From Herminiimonas arsenicoxydans (GTDB taxonomy: Bacteria > Pseudomonadota > Gammaproteobacteria > Burkholderiales > Burkholderiaceae_D), in NCBI GenBank assembly GCA_000026125.1, contig CU207211.1, positions 1,240,001-1,304,000 of the forward strand: a stretch of 64,000 nt of DNA, given 5' to 3'. Below the pieces are notes generated by a model. The model was not told the DNA's origin, made no database searches, and saw only the letters and a program-made list of their open reading frames with translations. The translations under genes and the position numbers were made by a program. This document shows positions 36,756-47,211 of this stretch, piece after piece; the stretch's first letter is position 1; each line of letters begins with the position of its first letter.

Positions 36756-38141
36756 ATGCAGCAAACAATTATCGATATCGAATCCCTCGACATGGAAGCG
36801 CGAGGCGTAGGCCATCTTCAGAATGAAGATGGTACTCAGGGCAAAGTTATTTTCGTCGAAGGCGCCTTGCCCAAGGAACGCGTCGTCTATTCATCCTATC
36901 GCAAGAAAGCGAACTGGGAAGCGGCGAAAATGATGGTCCTGCTCAAGGAGTCGTCATTGCGCGTCCAGCCGAAATGCGCGTATTTCGGCATTTGCGGTGG
37001 TTGTTCGATGCAGCATCTGGAGCCGACGGCACAGGTTGCCATGAAGCAGCGCATCCTCGAAGATAACTTGAAACACATCGGCAAGGTCAAGGCGGAAACC
37101 ATGTTGCGTCCGATACATGGACCAACCTGGGGGTATCGTTACCGCGCCCGTATTTCAGTGCGTAATGTGCCGAAAAAAGGCGGGGTGCTGGTTGGCTTCC
37201 ATGAAAGGAAATCGTCCTTCATTACCGATATGAAAACCTGCGAAATACTGCCGGCAAACGTATCGGCGATGCTGGTGCCTTTGCGGCATCTGATCGGATC
37301 GTTATCCATCATCGATCATCTGCCGCAAATCGAATTGGCCATTGGTCAGGGCGAACAAGACAAAATTACCGCGTTGGTGCTGCGCATCATGGCGCCCTTA
37401 TCGGCCGAGGATGACGTTAAGCTCAAGGCATTTGCCGATGAATACAAGGTGCAATGGTGGTTGCAACCGGCTGGGCCGGATAGTGCCTATCAATTCTATC
37501 CGGAGGATGAGAATCTGCATTATTCCCTGCCTGAATTCGGCATAAAAATGCCGTTCAAGCCGACCGATTTTACGCAGGTGAATCATCAAATCAACAGAGT
37601 GTTGGTGGCGCGCGCCTTGCGCCTGCTGGATGCGCAAGCGACGGATCGGATCGCCGATCTGTTTTGCGGCTTGGGTAATTTCACGCTGCCGATTGCAACG
37701 CAGGCGGGCGAGGTTGTCGGCATCGAGGGCAGCACCACGCTGACCGAGCGTGCGCTGGAAAATGCCGTAGCTAATGGGCTAGCCGGCAAAACAGCCTTCT
37801 ATTCACGCAATCTGTTTGAAGCGAAAACGGATGATTTCATCGCGCTGGGAAAATTCGATCGCATGTTGATCGATCCGCCGCGCGATGGTGCGCTGGCAGT
37901 ATGCGAAGCTCTGGCCGGACTGAATGCCGTGCGACCGGATTTGCTGCCGAGTCGTATCGTCTATGTTTCATGCAACCCTTCGACGCTGGCACGCGATGCA
38001 GCGGTACTGGTGAATGAGGGGCCGTATGTACTGAAAAATGCAGGCGTGGTGAATATGTTCCCGCATACTTCGCATGTGGAATCGATGGCAGTTTTCGAAT
38101 TGAAGGAAACTGCCGGTGAGGCGGCCGACGCAAAGATTTGA
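36756..38141 (+). CDS. rlmD: 23S rRNA (uracil(1939)-C5)-methyltransferase
   Basis: RlmD (RumA) methylates U1939 of 23S rRNA with SAM. The 461-residue protein has an N-terminal TRAM domain (about 1-65), a [4Fe-4S] site (Cys74, Cys80, Cys83 in [10 protein letters not shown] and a fourth Cys near 164), and the methyltransferase domain with [12 protein letters not shown] (SAM), DPPRDGA and the catalytic cysteine in [13 protein letters not shown] strong terminator follows. Presence downstream of rpoS is usual in this group. Confidence 0.95.
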   Translation: MQQTIIDIESLDMEARGVGHLQNEDGTQGKVIFVEGALPKERVVYSSYRKKANWEAAKMMVLLKESSLRVQPKCAYFGICGGCSMQHLEPTAQVAMKQRILEDNLKHIGKVKAETMLRPIHGPTWGYRYRARISVRNVPKKGGVLVGFHERKSSFITDMKTCEILPANVSAMLVPLRHLIGSLSIIDHLPQIELAIGQGEQDKITALVLRIMAPLSAEDDVKLKAFADEYKVQWWLQPAGPDSAYQFYPEDENLHYSLPEFGIKMPFKPTDFTQVNHQINRVLVARALRLLDAQATDRIADLFCGLGNFTLPIATQAGEVVGIEGSTTLTERALENAVANGLAGKTAFYSRNLFEAKTDDFIALGKFDRMLIDPPRDGALAVCEALAGLNAVRPDLLPSRIVYVSCNPSTLARDAAVLVNEGPYVLKNAGVVNMFPHTSHVESMAVFELKETAGEAADAKI

Positions 38142-38168
38142 TCAGGCATTTTCCAAAATGCTCACGCA

Positions 38169-38201
38169 TAAAAAAAGCCGACTCATCAGTCGGCTTTTTT
38201 G
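38169..38201. terminator. Bidirectional terminator between rlmD and the BI-1 gene
   Basis: AAAAAAGCCGACT and AGTCGGCTTTTTT form a 13-bp perfect stem with a CATC loop. A-run and T-run on the two sides serve both converging genes; it lies 28 bases after rlmD and 14 bases from the stop of the minus-strand gene. Confidence 0.93.
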
Positions 38202-38214
38202 TGTGCGTCCGCTA

Positions 38215-38904
38215 TCAGTCGCGTTCGCCACCGAAAATTCCCAGCAGGGAGAGCAGGTTGGCAAAAATATTATATACGCTCAGGTAGATGCCCAGAGTTG
38301 CAGTGACGTAATTGGTTTCGCCGCCATTGATGATGCGCTGTACGTCGTACAGGATGAAGGCCGAGAATATGCCGATGGCGACGACCGAGATTGTCAGTTG
38401 AAGCGCCGGCAGTTGCAGCCAGATATTGGCGATGGCCGCTACGATGATCACCAGTACGCCCATGAACAGCCATTTTCCCAGGCCCGAAAAATCGCGCTTG
38501 GAAACGGTGGCAACCGTGGCCATTACACCCAGAATGGCTGCCGTGCCGCCAAAAGCGGTCATGATCAGCGAAGTGCCGTTGGCAAAGCCGAGTATGTGGC
38601 CAATCAGGCGCGACAGCATCAAACCCATGAAAAAGGTGAAGCCAAGCAAAAGCGCTACGCCCAGACCCGAGTTCTTGAATTTTTCAATGGCATAGAAAAA
38701 GCCGAAGGCTATGGCCAGGAAAACCATCATGCCCATGAAAGGGCTGGCGGCGAAGAATGCAAATTTGAATTGCACGCCCAGCCAGGCACCCAGCACGGTG
38801 GGTATCATCGATAAGGCAAGTAGCCAGTACGTATTGCGCAGAACACGATGTCTGGTTGACGTAATGTCGTAGGTGGACCCGTAGGTCTGCTGTAAATTGC
38901 TCAT
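38215..38904 (-). CDS. Bax inhibitor-1 (YccA/YbhL) family membrane protein
   Basis: A 229-residue protein with seven hydrophobic helices, the family pattern for BI-1 proteins. The first cytoplasmic part (MSNLQQTYGSTYDITSTRHR) is followed by LRNTYWLLALSMIPTVLGAW and the last helix with NLLSLLG. E. coli YccA interacts with and modulates the FtsH protease, and YbhL-type proteins are proposed Ca2+ channels; no specific role can be claimed here. CTGGAGGAAAC gives a strong ribosome site for the ATG at 38904. TATACT on the minus strand (38964-38969) is a possible -10 box. Confidence 0.9.
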   Translation of the reverse strand: MSNLQQTYGSTYDITSTRHRVLRNTYWLLALSMIPTVLGAWLGVQFKFAFFAASPFMGMMVFLAIAFGFFYAIEKFKNSGLGVALLLGFTFFMGLMLSRLIGHILGFANGTSLIMTAFGGTAAILGVMATVATVSKRDFSGLGKWLFMGVLVIIVAAIANIWLQLPALQLTISVVAIGIFSAFILYDVQRIINGGETNYVTATLGIYLSVYNIFANLLSLLGIFGGERD

Positions 38905-39111
38905 GTTTCCTCCAGTTAATATCAAGCTCGCATTGTTGCCAAGCAGCTTCTTGACATGTCCATAGTATAAACGCTTCTGTTCTTAACGCTATCCTCACAT
39001 AAAAACCAGTGTTTCTGCTCGAAGTGCAAGGTACTTTCATGCTAGAATTAAAGGTTAGTTGAAATATCATATTTTTGTCTTAACCCTTTCATTTTATTGG
39101 AGTTTTTTCAG

Positions 39112-39537
39112 ATGGCAATCGAACGCACCCTGTCGATTATTAAACCCGACGCAGTCGCTAAAAACGTAATCGGTCAGATTTATTCCCGTTTCGAAGGCGC
39201 TGGCCTGAAAATCATCGCTGCCCGCATGGCGCAATTGTCACGCGCAGAAGCAGAAGGTTTCTATGCTGTTCACAGCGCCCGTCCTTTTTTCAAGGATCTG
39301 GTCGATTTCATGATTTCCGGTCCTGTAATGATTCAGGTTCTGGAAGGCGAAAACGCAATCGCCAAGCACCGCGACCTGATGGGTGCAACCGATCCGAAGA
39401 AAGCTGAAAAAGGCACGATCCGCGCCGATTTCGCCGACTCGATCGACGCTAATGCCGTGCACGGTTCCGATGCAGAAGAAACAGCGAAAGTTGAAATCGC
39501 TTACTACTTCCCTGCATTGAATGTGTATTCGCGTTAA
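39112..39537 (+). CDS. ndk: Nucleoside diphosphate kinase
   Basis: Ndk moves the gamma phosphate between nucleoside tri- and diphosphates through a phosphohistidine. The 141-residue protein has [33 protein letters not shown] and the active-site histidine in [10 protein letters not shown]. The ATG at 39112 is preferred over an upstream in-frame start at 39097 since [13 protein letters not shown] is the standard start and TTGGAG lies nearby. A TGCTAGAAT sequence (39040-39048) is a possible extended -10 box. rlmN follows after 60 bases. Confidence 0.97.
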   Translation: MAIERTLSIIKPDAVAKNVIGQIYSRFEGAGLKIIAARMAQLSRAEAEGFYAVHSARPFFKDLVDFMISGPVMIQVLEGENAIAKHRDLMGATDPKKAEKGTIRADFADSIDANAVHGSDAEETAKVEIAYYFPALNVYSR

Positions 39538-39597
39538 TTTGGAATTGCCGTTCTGCGCAGGTTTTCATCTGCTCTCTGGACGGCGTGAAATGGCTTT

Positions 39598-40758
39598 ATG
39601 ACGACGACTCTCACCAATTTGCTGGATTTGGATCCTGCGCAGCTCATCGCTTATTGCGGCGAGTTGGGTGAGAAGCCGTTTCGTGCCAAGCAATTGCAGC
39701 GCTGGATACATCAATTCGGTGCCAGTGATTTCGACGCAATGACGGATCTGGCGAAGTCGCTGCGCGACAAGCTGAAAACGCGTGCGATGATTGCTGCGCC
39801 AGCCGTGATTTCCGATCACACCTCTTCCGACGGCACTCGCAAGTGGCTGATCGATGTGGGGCAGGGCAATGCAGTCGAGACTGTCTTTATTCCCGAAGAA
39901 AACCGCGGCACCCTGTGCATCTCGACACAGGCGGGTTGCGCGGTAAATTGCCGGTTTTGTTCAACTGGAAAGCAAGGTTTTAACCGCAATCTGTCGGTGG
40001 GCGAAATTATCGGCCAGCTGTGGATGGCGGAATTTGAATTGCGCAGAACCAAAGGTATCGAGCCCGGCCCGAAAGGCGAACGCCAGATCACCAATGTGGT
40101 GATGATGGGAATGGGCGAACCCTTGCTGAATTACGAGCCGACCGTTACCGCCCTCAAGCTGATGCTGGACGACAATGCCTATGGCCTGTCGCGTCGTCGC
40201 GTGACGCTGTCGACCAGCGGCGTTGTGCCGATGATAGACAAGCTGTCGCAGGATTGCGCAGTGGCGCTGGCAGTGTCGCTGCACGCGTCGAACGATGCCT
40301 TGCGCGACGGCTTGGTGCCCTTGAACAAGAAGTATCCGTTGCAGGAATTGATGGCAGCGTGCAAACGCTATCTGGAGTTTGCGCCGCGTGATTTCGTGAC
40401 CTTTGAATATTGCATGCTGGATGGCGTCAACGACAGTGATCAGCATGCGCGCGAACTGCTGACGCTGGTGCGCGATGTGCCATGCAAATTCAACCTGATT
40501 CCCTTCAATCCATTTCCGGAGTCCGGTCTGACGCGCTCCAATAATCCTCGGATCAAGGCATTTGCCCAGGTACTGATGGATGGTGGACTCGTCACGACGA
40601 TACGCAAGACGCGCGGCGATGATATCGACGCTGCATGCGGTCAGTTGGCGGGCGAGGTGCAGGATCGTACGCGAGTGCAGGACCGGATGAAAAAAATGGC
40701 CGAATACCAGGAAAAATTCGGCAAGAATTTTGGACGTATTGTGGAGATTCCATCTTGA
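39598..40758 (+). CDS. rlmN: Dual-specificity RNA methyltransferase RlmN
   Basis: RlmN is a radical-SAM enzyme making 2-methyladenosine in 23S rRNA (A2503) and in some tRNAs (A37). The 386-residue protein has the CxxxCxxC cluster CAVNCRFC (Cys114, Cys118, Cys121), the [12 protein letters not shown] motif, and the catalytic cysteine in [12 protein letters not shown] near the C-terminus. The pilW start shares one base with its stop (TGATG). ndk-rlmN-pilW-rodZ-ispG-hisS is a conserved proteobacterial block. Confidence 0.96.
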   Translation: MTTTLTNLLDLDPAQLIAYCGELGEKPFRAKQLQRWIHQFGASDFDAMTDLAKSLRDKLKTRAMIAAPAVISDHTSSDGTRKWLIDVGQGNAVETVFIPEENRGTLCISTQAGCAVNCRFCSTGKQGFNRNLSVGEIIGQLWMAEFELRRTKGIEPGPKGERQITNVVMMGMGEPLLNYEPTVTALKLMLDDNAYGLSRRRVTLSTSGVVPMIDKLSQDCAVALAVSLHASNDALRDGLVPLNKKYPLQELMAACKRYLEFAPRDFVTFEYCMLDGVNDSDQHARELLTLVRDVPCKFNLIPFNPFPESGLTRSNNPRIKAFAQVLMDGGLVTTIRKTRGDDIDAACGQLAGEVQDRTRVQDRMKKMAEYQEKFGKNFGRIVEIPS

Positions 40759-41555
40759 TGACAGCACGCCGATTTACCTGGTTGGGGGCATCGCTTCTGA
40801 GTGCGGCCCTGTTGGCAGGATGCGTATCCAGCCCCGCAGTCAAACAGGATGGCGAGCTGGCGGTCAGTTCCGACAAGGCCGATAGACAGAAGCGTGCAGC
40901 GATTCGTCTGCAACTGGCGATCGGCTATTACCAGCAAGGGCAGATGAATATCGCGCTGGATGAAATCAAACTCGCCTTGCAGACCGATTCCGAATTTGCC
41001 GATGCTTACAGCATGGCTGGATTGATTTACATGGATATGGGCGAGACGCGGCTGGCGGAAGAAAACTTTACGCGCGCCATTCGGCTGGCACCTAACGATC
41101 CGGATTTAAGCAATAACTATGGCTGGTTCCTGTGCCAGAACGGTCGCGCCAGTCTATCGATTGCCTATTTTGAAGCAGCTATTCGCAACAAGGCATATCA
41201 GTCGCCTGCCAAGGCTTTGAATAATGCCGGAACGTGCAGCATGATCCTGAAGGATGCTGCTGCAGCGGAGCGCTATTTTAACGAGGCCTTCCGTTACGAG
41301 CCGGGCAATCCGACGACGAATACGAATCTGGCGCGCATGAATTACGATCGTGGCGATTTCGAGCGCGCGCGCTTTTACATCGTCCGCGTCACCAAGGCTG
41401 ATGTGTTGAGCGCAGAAGTCTTGTGGCTGGCAGTGAAAATTGAACGCAAGATGGGAGATCGGGCGGCAGAAAGCAGTTATGCGACGCAATTGCGTCGCCG
41501 TTATCCGAACTCAAATGAATTTTCCGCTTATCAGCGCGGAGCCTTTAATGAATGA
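40758..41555 (+). CDS. pilW: Type IV pilus biogenesis lipoprotein PilW/PilF
   Basis: A 265-residue TPR lipoprotein with a lipobox ending LLAGC (Cys22) and about five to six TPR units (for instance AIRLQLAIGYYQQGQMNIAL and AYSMAGLIYMDMGETRLAEE). It is the pilotin that inserts the PilQ secretin in the outer membrane. The start at 40758 overlaps the rlmN stop; a longer open frame upstream lies inside rlmN. The rodZ start lies within its last codons (8-base overlap). Confidence 0.92.
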   Translation: MTARRFTWLGASLLSAALLAGCVSSPAVKQDGELAVSSDKADRQKRAAIRLQLAIGYYQQGQMNIALDEIKLALQTDSEFADAYSMAGLIYMDMGETRLAEENFTRAIRLAPNDPDLSNNYGWFLCQNGRASLSIAYFEAAIRNKAYQSPAKALNNAGTCSMILKDAAAAERYFNEAFRYEPGNPTTNTNLARMNYDRGDFERARFYIVRVTKADVLSAEVLWLAVKIERKMGDRAAESSYATQLRRRYPNSNEFSAYQRGAFNE

Positions 41556-42618
41556 CAATATGTCTGTGAATGAAACGACAAATAGCGCGGCCACCGAGTC
41601 CGTTGCGGAACCTGTGAGCGAAATCGTTGAGCCGATGATATCGGCCGGGACGCAGCTTGCTGCCTTGCGTGAAGCACGCGGCTGGACTACGGTGCAGATT
41701 GCCAGTCAATTGAATCTTGCAAACCGGCAGATTCAGGCGCTGGAAGCCGACAATTATGCAGCCTTGCCAGGCATGGTGATTGTGCGCGGTTTCATTCGCT
41801 CCTATGCAAAAGTATTGCAGACCGATCCAGCACCCATACTGGCTGCAGTGATTGACGATACGGTAGTGCCGCCCGTGCTGCTGCCGGAACGCAATACGCT
41901 TTCGGCATCGTTTTCCGAAACCAGGCTGTCGCCTTCCGGTTCGCGTGGATTGTCGTCCAAGACCGTGATGGGGGTGCTGGCCCTCTTGGTGATAGGGGTG
42001 CTGTTGTTCGCCGCTCTACGCATGGGCTGGCTGCCTGGGGGAGTTTCGGCTGTATCTTCCACGGCTGAAGAAAAATCAATCCCGACCGAGTCTGCTGAAG
42101 AGGCGGTCGAAGTACCCGCAACACAAACTGAAGCGGTAGAGGCAACGTCTGGAGCGAACGAGCCTGTGCAGCCGGCAGTGCCAGAGGCAGCCAGGCCGCC
42201 GGCGGTAACGCCTGCGCCGGCCGTCGCGACAGTCAAGCCGGTGACGGCTCCGCATGTTCCTGCGCCCGTGTTGGCGCCGACACCGACTCCTGTTTCTGTA
42301 ACAGCACCTGCAGGGCTTCCCGTGGCTGCGCCGCAGGCGAGCAAGGTGGCGATACCCGTCGCTGCGGTTCCGGTTGACAGCAAAGATGCGCTGGCAATTA
42401 AGGTGCGTGAAGATTCCTGGGTTGAGATCAAGCGCGCTGACAACAGCATTGTGCTGTCACGTTTATTAAAAGCAGGTTCCGCCGAAGTAGTTGAAGTGAG
42501 CGGGCCGGTATCCATGGTGATTGGTAATGCTGCCGGCGTTGATGTGACTTTGCGCGGTGCACCGATTGATGTCGTTGCCGGAAATACCAGCAACGTTGCC
42601 CGCTTGAATTTGAAATAG
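41548..42618 (+). CDS. rodZ: RodZ-like helix-turn-helix membrane protein
   Basis: A 356-residue protein with a cytoplasmic XRE-type helix-turn-helix (about 33-95, [20 protein letters not shown]), one membrane helix at about 140-159, a long Pro/Ala/Val-rich periplasmic linker, and a C-terminal DUF4115 domain (about 275-355, [19 protein letters not shown]). RodZ links MreB to the elongation machinery and sets rod shape. ATG 41548 overlaps the pilW end; another start at 41560 is possible. ispG follows immediately, as in other proteobacteria. Confidence 0.92.
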   Translation: MNDNMSVNETTNSAATESVAEPVSEIVEPMISAGTQLAALREARGWTTVQIASQLNLANRQIQALEADNYAALPGMVIVRGFIRSYAKVLQTDPAPILAAVIDDTVVPPVLLPERNTLSASFSETRLSPSGSRGLSSKTVMGVLALLVIGVLLFAALRMGWLPGGVSAVSSTAEEKSIPTESAEEAVEVPATQTEAVEATSGANEPVQPAVPEAARPPAVTPAPAVATVKPVTAPHVPAPVLAPTPTPVSVTAPAGLPVAAPQASKVAIPVAAVPVDSKDALAIKVREDSWVEIKRADNSIVLSRLLKAGSAEVVEVSGPVSMVIGNAAGVDVTLRGAPIDVVAGNTSNVARLNLK

Positions 42619-42625
42619 ATTGCGT

Positions 42626-43903
42626 ATGTCGTCATCCGATCCGATTGCCACAGGCCCTTTTTCGCGGCGTAAAAGCCGCATCGCCGTTGTCAGCTATGGT
42701 GGGCGGGAAGTCCGCATAGGTGGCGATGCGCCGGTCGTCGTGCAATCGATGACCAATACCGATACCGCCGATGTGATCGGCACTGCGATCCAGATCAAGG
42801 AGCTGGCGCGCGCCGGCTCAGAAATGGTGCGCATCACGGTCAATACGCCGGAAGCAGCGGCTGCCGTGCCGGCAATCTGCGAGCAACTCGACAAGATGGA
42901 TGTCGTGGTGCCACTGGTGGGCGATTTTCATTACAACGGTCACACACTGTTGAACGATTATCCTGATTGCGCAAAAGCGCTGGCCAAATATCGTATCAAT
43001 CCGGGCAATGTCGGCAAGGGCAACAAGCGCGATACGCAGTTTGCGCAGATGATAGAAACGGCCTGCCGTTTCGACAAGCCGGTACGCATAGGCGTGAACT
43101 GGGGCAGCCTGGATCAGGAACTGCTGGCACGCATCATGGATGAAAACGCGGCAAGAGCGCATCCGTGGACTGCACAGGCAGTGATGTATGAAGCGCTGGT
43201 GACATCGGCAATTGAAAACGCGATGCGTGCCGAAGAAGTGGGGCTGGCCGGCGATCGCATCATCCTGTCGTGCAAAGTGTCGGGCGTGCAGGATTTGATA
43301 GCGGTGTATCGCGAACTGGCGCGTCGTTGCGACTATCCGCTGCATCTGGGTTTGACCGAGGCGGGGATGGGCAGCAAAGGTATCGTTGCCTCGACTGCTG
43401 CGTTGTCGGTGCTGCTGCAGGAAGGCATAGGCGACACGATCCGTATTTCGCTGACGCCGGAGCCGGGCGGCGATCGGACGCGCGAAGTCATCGTCGGTCA
43501 GGAAATTCTGCAAACCATGGGCTTGCGCAAATTTACGCCTATGGTGATTGCATGTCCGGGTTGCGGTCGTACCACTTCCACCGTGTTCCAGGAACTGGCG
43601 GACGGCATTCAGACTTATTTGCGTGACCAGATGCCGGTCTGGAAAAAACAGTATCCGGGCGTGGAGGCGATGAACGTTGCGGTGATGGGCTGTATCGTCA
43701 ACGGTCCGGGTGAATCGAAACACGCGAACATTGGCATCAGTTTGCCGGGGACGGGCGAGTCGCCGGCGGCACCGGTATTTGTCGATGGTGTAAAAACCGT
43801 CACGCTGCGCGGCGACAATATCGCCGCAGAATTTCATGCGATTGTGCTGGATTACGTCAAGAGTCGTTACGGCAAAGAAAACAGCGAAAACAGTGCAGCT
43901 TGA
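42626..43903 (+). CDS. ispG: 4-hydroxy-3-methylbut-2-enyl diphosphate synthase
   Basis: IspG (GcpE) reduces MEcPP to HMBPP in the non-mevalonate isoprenoid pathway, using a [4Fe-4S] cluster and flavodoxin or ferredoxin. The 425-residue protein has [14 protein letters not shown] near the start and the cluster cysteines in [10 protein letters not shown] and [12 protein letters not shown]. The ATG at 42626 is preferred over a TTG at 42620. It lies 7 bases after rodZ. Confidence 0.96.
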   Translation: MSSSDPIATGPFSRRKSRIAVVSYGGREVRIGGDAPVVVQSMTNTDTADVIGTAIQIKELARAGSEMVRITVNTPEAAAAVPAICEQLDKMDVVVPLVGDFHYNGHTLLNDYPDCAKALAKYRINPGNVGKGNKRDTQFAQMIETACRFDKPVRIGVNWGSLDQELLARIMDENAARAHPWTAQAVMYEALVTSAIENAMRAEEVGLAGDRIILSCKVSGVQDLIAVYRELARRCDYPLHLGLTEAGMGSKGIVASTAALSVLLQEGIGDTIRISLTPEPGGDRTREVIVGQEILQTMGLRKFTPMVIACPGCGRTTSTVFQELADGIQTYLRDQMPVWKKQYPGVEAMNVAVMGCIVNGPGESKHANIGISLPGTGESPAAPVFVDGVKTVTLRGDNIAAEFHAIVLDYVKSRYGKENSENSAA

Positions 43904-43988
43904 TAGCGATTGAGTTTGATCAATAGGCAACGCCAGTCAAGCAAAGCAAGCAGCATCAAACAAGTTAAAGATCAGTTTTTAAAAGCAA

Positions 43989-45335
43989 ATGTCAGATACC
44001 AAGAAAACAGAAAAAATTGTCGGTGTGAAGGGAATGAACGACATTCTCCCGGCCGATGCGCCCTTGTGGGAATTGTTTGAAAATACCGTGCACACAGTTT
44101 TGAAAAGCTATGGTTTCCAGCAAATCCGCACACCTATCGTTGAGCCGACCGCCTTGTTTGCGCGCGGCCTGGGTGCAGTCACGGATATCGTCGAAAAGGA
44201 AATGTATTCCTTTACCGATTCCATGAATGGCGACGAATTGACCTTGCGTCCGGAATGTACGGCAAGCGTGGTGCGCGCGGCGCTGGAGCACAATCTGACA
44301 TATGACGGCCCAAAACGCCTCTGGTATTCAGGTCCGATGTTCCGTCATGAAAGACCGCAGCGCGGTCGTTATCGCCAGTTTCATCAGATCGGTGCGGAAG
44401 CGATCGGTTTTTCCGGCCCGGACATTGATGCAGAACTGATCATGATGTGCCAGCGCTTGTGGGACGATCTGGGCTTGCAGGATGTGCGCCTGGAATTGAA
44501 TTCGATCGGCAATGCCGAAGAGCGTAACAAGCATAGAGCGGATCTGATTTCCTACTTTGAACAGCATGCTGAATTGCTGGATGCCGAAGCGCAAAAGCGT
44601 TTGCACAGCAATCCATTGCGCATACTGGATACGAAAAATCCGGCCATGCAGGAGATGGTCAATGCAGCACCCAAGCTGCTCGATTATCTGGGCGAAGATT
44701 CGCGTGCGCATTTTGAAGGCGTACAAAAAATTCTGAACCACAATGCAATCCCGTTCACCATCAATCCGCGTCTGGTGCGCGGCATGGATTATTACAATCG
44801 CACCGTGTTTGAATGGGTAACCGATCAACTCGGCTCGCAAGGTACGGTGTGCGGCGGCGGTCGTTACGATCCATTGGTTGAGATGTTCGGCGGCAAACCG
44901 ACGCCTGCCTGCGGTTTTGCCATGGGCGTCGAACGCTTGCTGGAACTGATGAAAGCCAGCGGCGAAAAATTTACGCCGAATCAATGCGACGTTTATATCG
45001 TGCATCAAGGTGAGCCGGCGCAACTGCAGGCCTCCGTTGTTGCCGAACGTTTGCGCGATGCGGGTCTGGATGTCGTCTTGCATTGCGCAGCGTCTGCCGG
45101 CATCGGCAGTTTCAAATCGCAGATGAAGCGTGCGGATAATAGCGGTGCAGCGTATGCCGTGATTATCGGCGAGGATGAAATCGCAAAGGGTGCAGCCGTC
45201 GTTAAGGAAATGCGCGATGCAGAAGGCAAGCAATCGGAAGTTGCATTTGAGGGCATCGCCGATTATCTGGTTGACCAAATCGTTGGCGATGATCATGACC
45301 ATGATCACGCCGATCACGTTCACTATCACCATTAA
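43989..45335 (+). CDS. hisS: Histidyl-tRNA synthetase with His-rich C-terminal tail
   Basis: HisRS charges tRNA-His. The 448-residue class II synthetase has motif 2 ([16 protein letters not shown]), the histidine A loop region [13 protein letters not shown] and the motif 3 arginine region ([10 protein letters not shown]). The anticodon domain covers about 330-425. The last 15 residues are unusual: seven are His and five Asp ([15 protein letters not shown]), not part of the family core and reminiscent of a metal-binding tail. The next gene, yfgM-like, begins 12 bases on. Confidence 0.95.
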   Translation: MSDTKKTEKIVGVKGMNDILPADAPLWELFENTVHTVLKSYGFQQIRTPIVEPTALFARGLGAVTDIVEKEMYSFTDSMNGDELTLRPECTASVVRAALEHNLTYDGPKRLWYSGPMFRHERPQRGRYRQFHQIGAEAIGFSGPDIDAELIMMCQRLWDDLGLQDVRLELNSIGNAEERNKHRADLISYFEQHAELLDAEAQKRLHSNPLRILDTKNPAMQEMVNAAPKLLDYLGEDSRAHFEGVQKILNHNAIPFTINPRLVRGMDYYNRTVFEWVTDQLGSQGTVCGGGRYDPLVEMFGGKPTPACGFAMGVERLLELMKASGEKFTPNQCDVYIVHQGEPAQLQASVVAERLRDAGLDVVLHCAASAGIGSFKSQMKRADNSGAAYAVIIGEDEIAKGAAVVKEMRDAEGKQSEVAFEGIADYLVDQIVGDDHDHDHADHVHYHH

Positions 45336-45347
45336 TATCAGACCAAT

Positions 45348-45998
45348 ATGGCATACGATCACGCAGAACAAGAACAACTCGCCAGCCTTAAATCCTGGTG
45401 GAAACAATACGGCAATCTGATTACATGGTTGCTGATTATCGTGCTGGGTGCTTATGCTGCCTGGGCAGCTTGGGGCGCTTACCAGAACAAGCAGGCCAAT
45501 CAGGCTGCGCAACTGTATGAAGAGTTGCAGAAAGCCGTGACTGCGCAGGACAAGGATCAGGTGCAGCGTGTTGCCGCCGATATGGAAGGAAAATTCCCCG
45601 GTACCGCTTATGCGCAAATGACGGCCCTGGCTGCTGCTAAATCCGCCTTCGACGCGAATGACTTCAAAACGGCAAAAGCGCAATTGCAGTGGGTAATCGA
45701 CAAGGGCGTCAGCGATGACTACAAGGCGATTGCAAGCATACGTCTGGCCGGCATCCTACTGGATGAAAAGGCCTACGACGAAGGCTTGAAATTACTGTCA
45801 GCCAGTTTTCCGGCGCAATTCGCTGGTGTGGTTGAAGATCGCAAGGGCGACATCCTGATGGCGCAAAACAAGCTGGATGAGGCGCGTACAGCTTATCAGG
45901 CTGCACTGGAAAAAACCGATGCAAAGAATCCCGGGCGTCAGTTGATCCAGATAAAGCTGGATGCCATTGGCGGCGGCGCTGCGAAAAAAGCGGCTTAA
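45348..45998 (+). CDS. YfgM-like TPR membrane protein
   Basis: A 216-residue protein with a short cytoplasmic start, one membrane helix at about 24-45 (LITWLLIIVLGAYAAWAAWG) and periplasmic TPR-like repeats (about 50-205). In E. coli YfgM is an ancillary SecYEG-PpiD partner assisting periplasmic protein release, and it lies between hisS and bamB exactly as here. The family name DUF2133 is also used. The orthology is well supported by position. Confidence 0.9.
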   Translation: MAYDHAEQEQLASLKSWWKQYGNLITWLLIIVLGAYAAWAAWGAYQNKQANQAAQLYEELQKAVTAQDKDQVQRVAADMEGKFPGTAYAQMTALAAAKSAFDANDFKTAKAQLQWVIDKGVSDDYKAIASIRLAGILLDEKAYDEGLKLLSASFPAQFAGVVEDRKGDILMAQNKLDEARTAYQAALEKTDAKNPGRQLIQIKLDAIGGGAAKKAA

Positions 45999-46032
45999 TT
46001 TGACAAGCTTGCATACACGCTTAAGGAAGACG

Positions 46033-47202
46033 ATGCGTATTACATCAAATGCCACATTAAAAGTTCTGGGTGCCGGATTGCTGGTGGCAACGACGGGATG
46101 TTCTTTCATGTCCTCGCTCAATCCGTTCGCCAGCAAGCCATCGACACGCAATCAGCCTGCGGCTCTGGTTGAAGTAAAAACGACCGCAACCGTGCGTACG
46201 GTCTGGTCAGAGCGTGTAGGCAAGGCTGATCAATATGTCTTTACGCCGGCGGTAGTTGGCGGTGACGTTTTTACGGCAGCGGCAGATGGCACGGTGATGC
46301 GCATCAATGCAGCGACCGGGCGTTCGGTATGGAGCATCAATGCCGGCAGCAAGCTGACGGCAGGCGTCGGTAGCGATGGCGATACCATCGTGGTGGCGGG
46401 TGAAAAAGGAACGGTGCTGGCATTCGACGGCAATGGCAAGCAACGCTGGAAGGCACAAGCCAGTAGCGAAGTGTTGTCCACGCCGGCAGTAGGGCAAGGC
46501 GTAGTCATCGTGCGCAGCCTGGACAATCGCGTTGTGGCGCTGGATGCCGAAACGGGTGCGCGCAAATGGTTTGTGCAACGCACGACACCAGCCTTGACCT
46601 TGCGGACATCGCCCGGTATCACGATCGCAAATTCAAATGCCTATGTCGGTTTGGCCGGTGGCCGTTTGTTGGCGGTGACCTTGAATAACGGCGCACCGCG
46701 CTGGGAGATCGCTGTAGGCGATCCGCGCGGCACGACGGAACTGGAGCGTATCGCCGATATTTCCGGTGCGCCTGTCGTCTCCGGTCGGGATGTGTGTGCT
46801 GTCGCCTATCAGGGCCGGGTTGCCTGTTTTGATGCGATCAGCGGCACGCCGCGCTGGGCCAAAGCCTTGTCCAGCGATGTGGGCGTGGCAGTCGATGAGC
46901 GCTTTGTCTATGCTGCCGACGAACGCGGCGCATTGAACGCGTTTGAGCGCGATGGCGGCGTCAGTGCCTGGCGCAACAATCAACTTGCAAATCGCCGCCT
47001 GTCGACACCGATCAGTTCCAGTCGTCTGGTAGCGGTAGGCGATTATCAAGGTTATATCCATTTTTTCTCGAAAGAAAATGGCTTGCTGGCGGCGCGTATC
47101 AGCACCGATGGCAGTCCGATTCTTGCCGCACCGGCTAACGTCGGCGCGAATTTTATTTTTCAAACTCAATCAGGAACCTTGGTCGCTGTCGCGGCTGAGT
47201 AA
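46033..47202 (+). CDS. bamB: Outer membrane assembly lipoprotein BamB
   Basis: BamB is the beta-propeller lipoprotein of the BAM complex that assembles outer-membrane proteins. The 389-residue protein has a lipoprotein signal ending TTGC (Cys23) and repeated PQQ-type blades (AATGRSVWSINAGSKL, ALDAETGARKWFVQ, DAISGTPRWAKAL). GGAAGACG precedes the ATG at 46033; the longer frame overlaps yfgM and has no signal peptide. der follows after 9 bases. Confidence 0.95.
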   Translation: MRITSNATLKVLGAGLLVATTGCSFMSSLNPFASKPSTRNQPAALVEVKTTATVRTVWSERVGKADQYVFTPAVVGGDVFTAAADGTVMRINAATGRSVWSINAGSKLTAGVGSDGDTIVVAGEKGTVLAFDGNGKQRWKAQASSEVLSTPAVGQGVVIVRSLDNRVVALDAETGARKWFVQRTTPALTLRTSPGITIANSNAYVGLAGGRLLAVTLNNGAPRWEIAVGDPRGTTELERIADISGAPVVSGRDVCAVAYQGRVACFDAISGTPRWAKALSSDVGVAVDERFVYAADERGALNAFERDGGVSAWRNNQLANRRLSTPISSSRLVAVGDYQGYIHFFSKENGLLAARISTDGSPILAAPANVGANFIFQTQSGTLVAVAAE

Positions 47203-47211
47203 AACAATTAG

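Noticed and set aside
44328..45683. Minus-strand open frame of 451 codons opposite hisS and the yfgM-like gene
   Set aside because: Complete overlap with strongly conserved genes and a composition (many His, Gln, Arg, Phe) typical of antisense shadows.
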